Below are positions 63,592-64,000 of a stretch of DNA of 64,000 bases, in pieces. Each line of letters begins with the position of its first letter. The first letter of the stretch is position 1. This DNA is from Kuafuiihalomonas sp964473255 (GTDB lineage: Bacteria; Myxococcota; Kuafuiibacteriia; Kuafuiibacteriales; Kuafuiibacteriaceae): contig CAYYOT010000008.1 in NCBI GenBank assembly GCA_964473255.1, positions 44,859 to 108,858 of the forward strand. Direction: 5' to 3'. The notes under the pieces are model-generated. The model searched no databases. It saw nothing but the letters and a program-made list of their open reading frames with translations, and was not told where the DNA came from. The position numbers and the translations under genes were made by a program.

Positions 63592-64000
<409 letters not shown>

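Overview
The window is GC-rich and densely coded on both strands. It looks like the chromosome of a myxobacterium-like member of the Myxococcota (former Deltaproteobacteria). Supporting signs are a giant lipoprotein of cysteine-rich repeats plus RCC1 repeats, a Ser/Thr kinase with HRDISPHN, lysine-rich histone-H1-like proteins, GGDEF and receiver proteins, paired ArsA ATPases, and a LexA-box candidate resembling the Myxococcus type. Assignment is inferred from gene content only. I see no rRNA, tRNA, CRISPR array, insertion sequence or phage gene.

Region 1 (1-5.8 kb): the 3' part of an exported protein with a VPLPA-type C-terminal sorting tail, a small LuxR-type regulator, and the 1168-residue repeat lipoprotein. 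Region 2 (5.9-18.4 kb, minus strand): the metabolic centrepiece. A trifunctional propionyl-CoA synthase (pcs) overlaps by 4 bp a bifunctional malonyl-CoA reductase (mcr), followed by a two-domain flavodoxin-like oxidoreductase. Together PCS and MCR would convert malonyl-CoA through 3-hydroxypropionate to propionyl-CoA, the signature reactions of the 3-hydroxypropionate pathway. A candidate promoter lies just upstream of pcs. Upstream are a dihydroorotate-dehydrogenase-like protein and an outer-membrane barrel.

Region 3 (18.4-28.1 kb, minus): tightly packed genes running lexA, a PRMT-type methyltransferase, an aldehyde dehydrogenase, an RluA-type enzyme, a cysteine-less TlpA-like lipoprotein, FtsB-like, a GGDEF cyclase and PhoH, often with 4-13 bp overlaps. 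Three small unknown genes lie upstream of lexA.

Region 4 (28.2-46.5 kb, both strands): housekeeping and envelope genes: rmlD, epmA, trmB, a beta-helix protein, a ketosynthase, UbiB-like kinase, M16 peptidase, two RluA enzymes, a desaturase, two ArsA ATPases, an RDD protein and two unknown exported proteins.

Region 5 (46.6-55.4 kb): a GspE_N/HEAT scaffold protein, then three genes for lysine-rich nucleoid-type proteins. Two of these share one reading frame, separated by two amber codons in an 18-nt tandem repeat. Then come a degenerate receiver/coiled-coil protein and two HAD proteins, one fused to a GGDEF domain.

Region 6 (55.4-64 kb): an M50 protease, a lipoprotein/ABC ATPase/FtsX-permease operon, a Ser/Thr kinase, a PlsC-type acyltransferase and a cytochrome-oxidase assembly cluster (SCO1, CtaB). 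The window ends inside a thioredoxin carrying an extra rhodanese-like domain.
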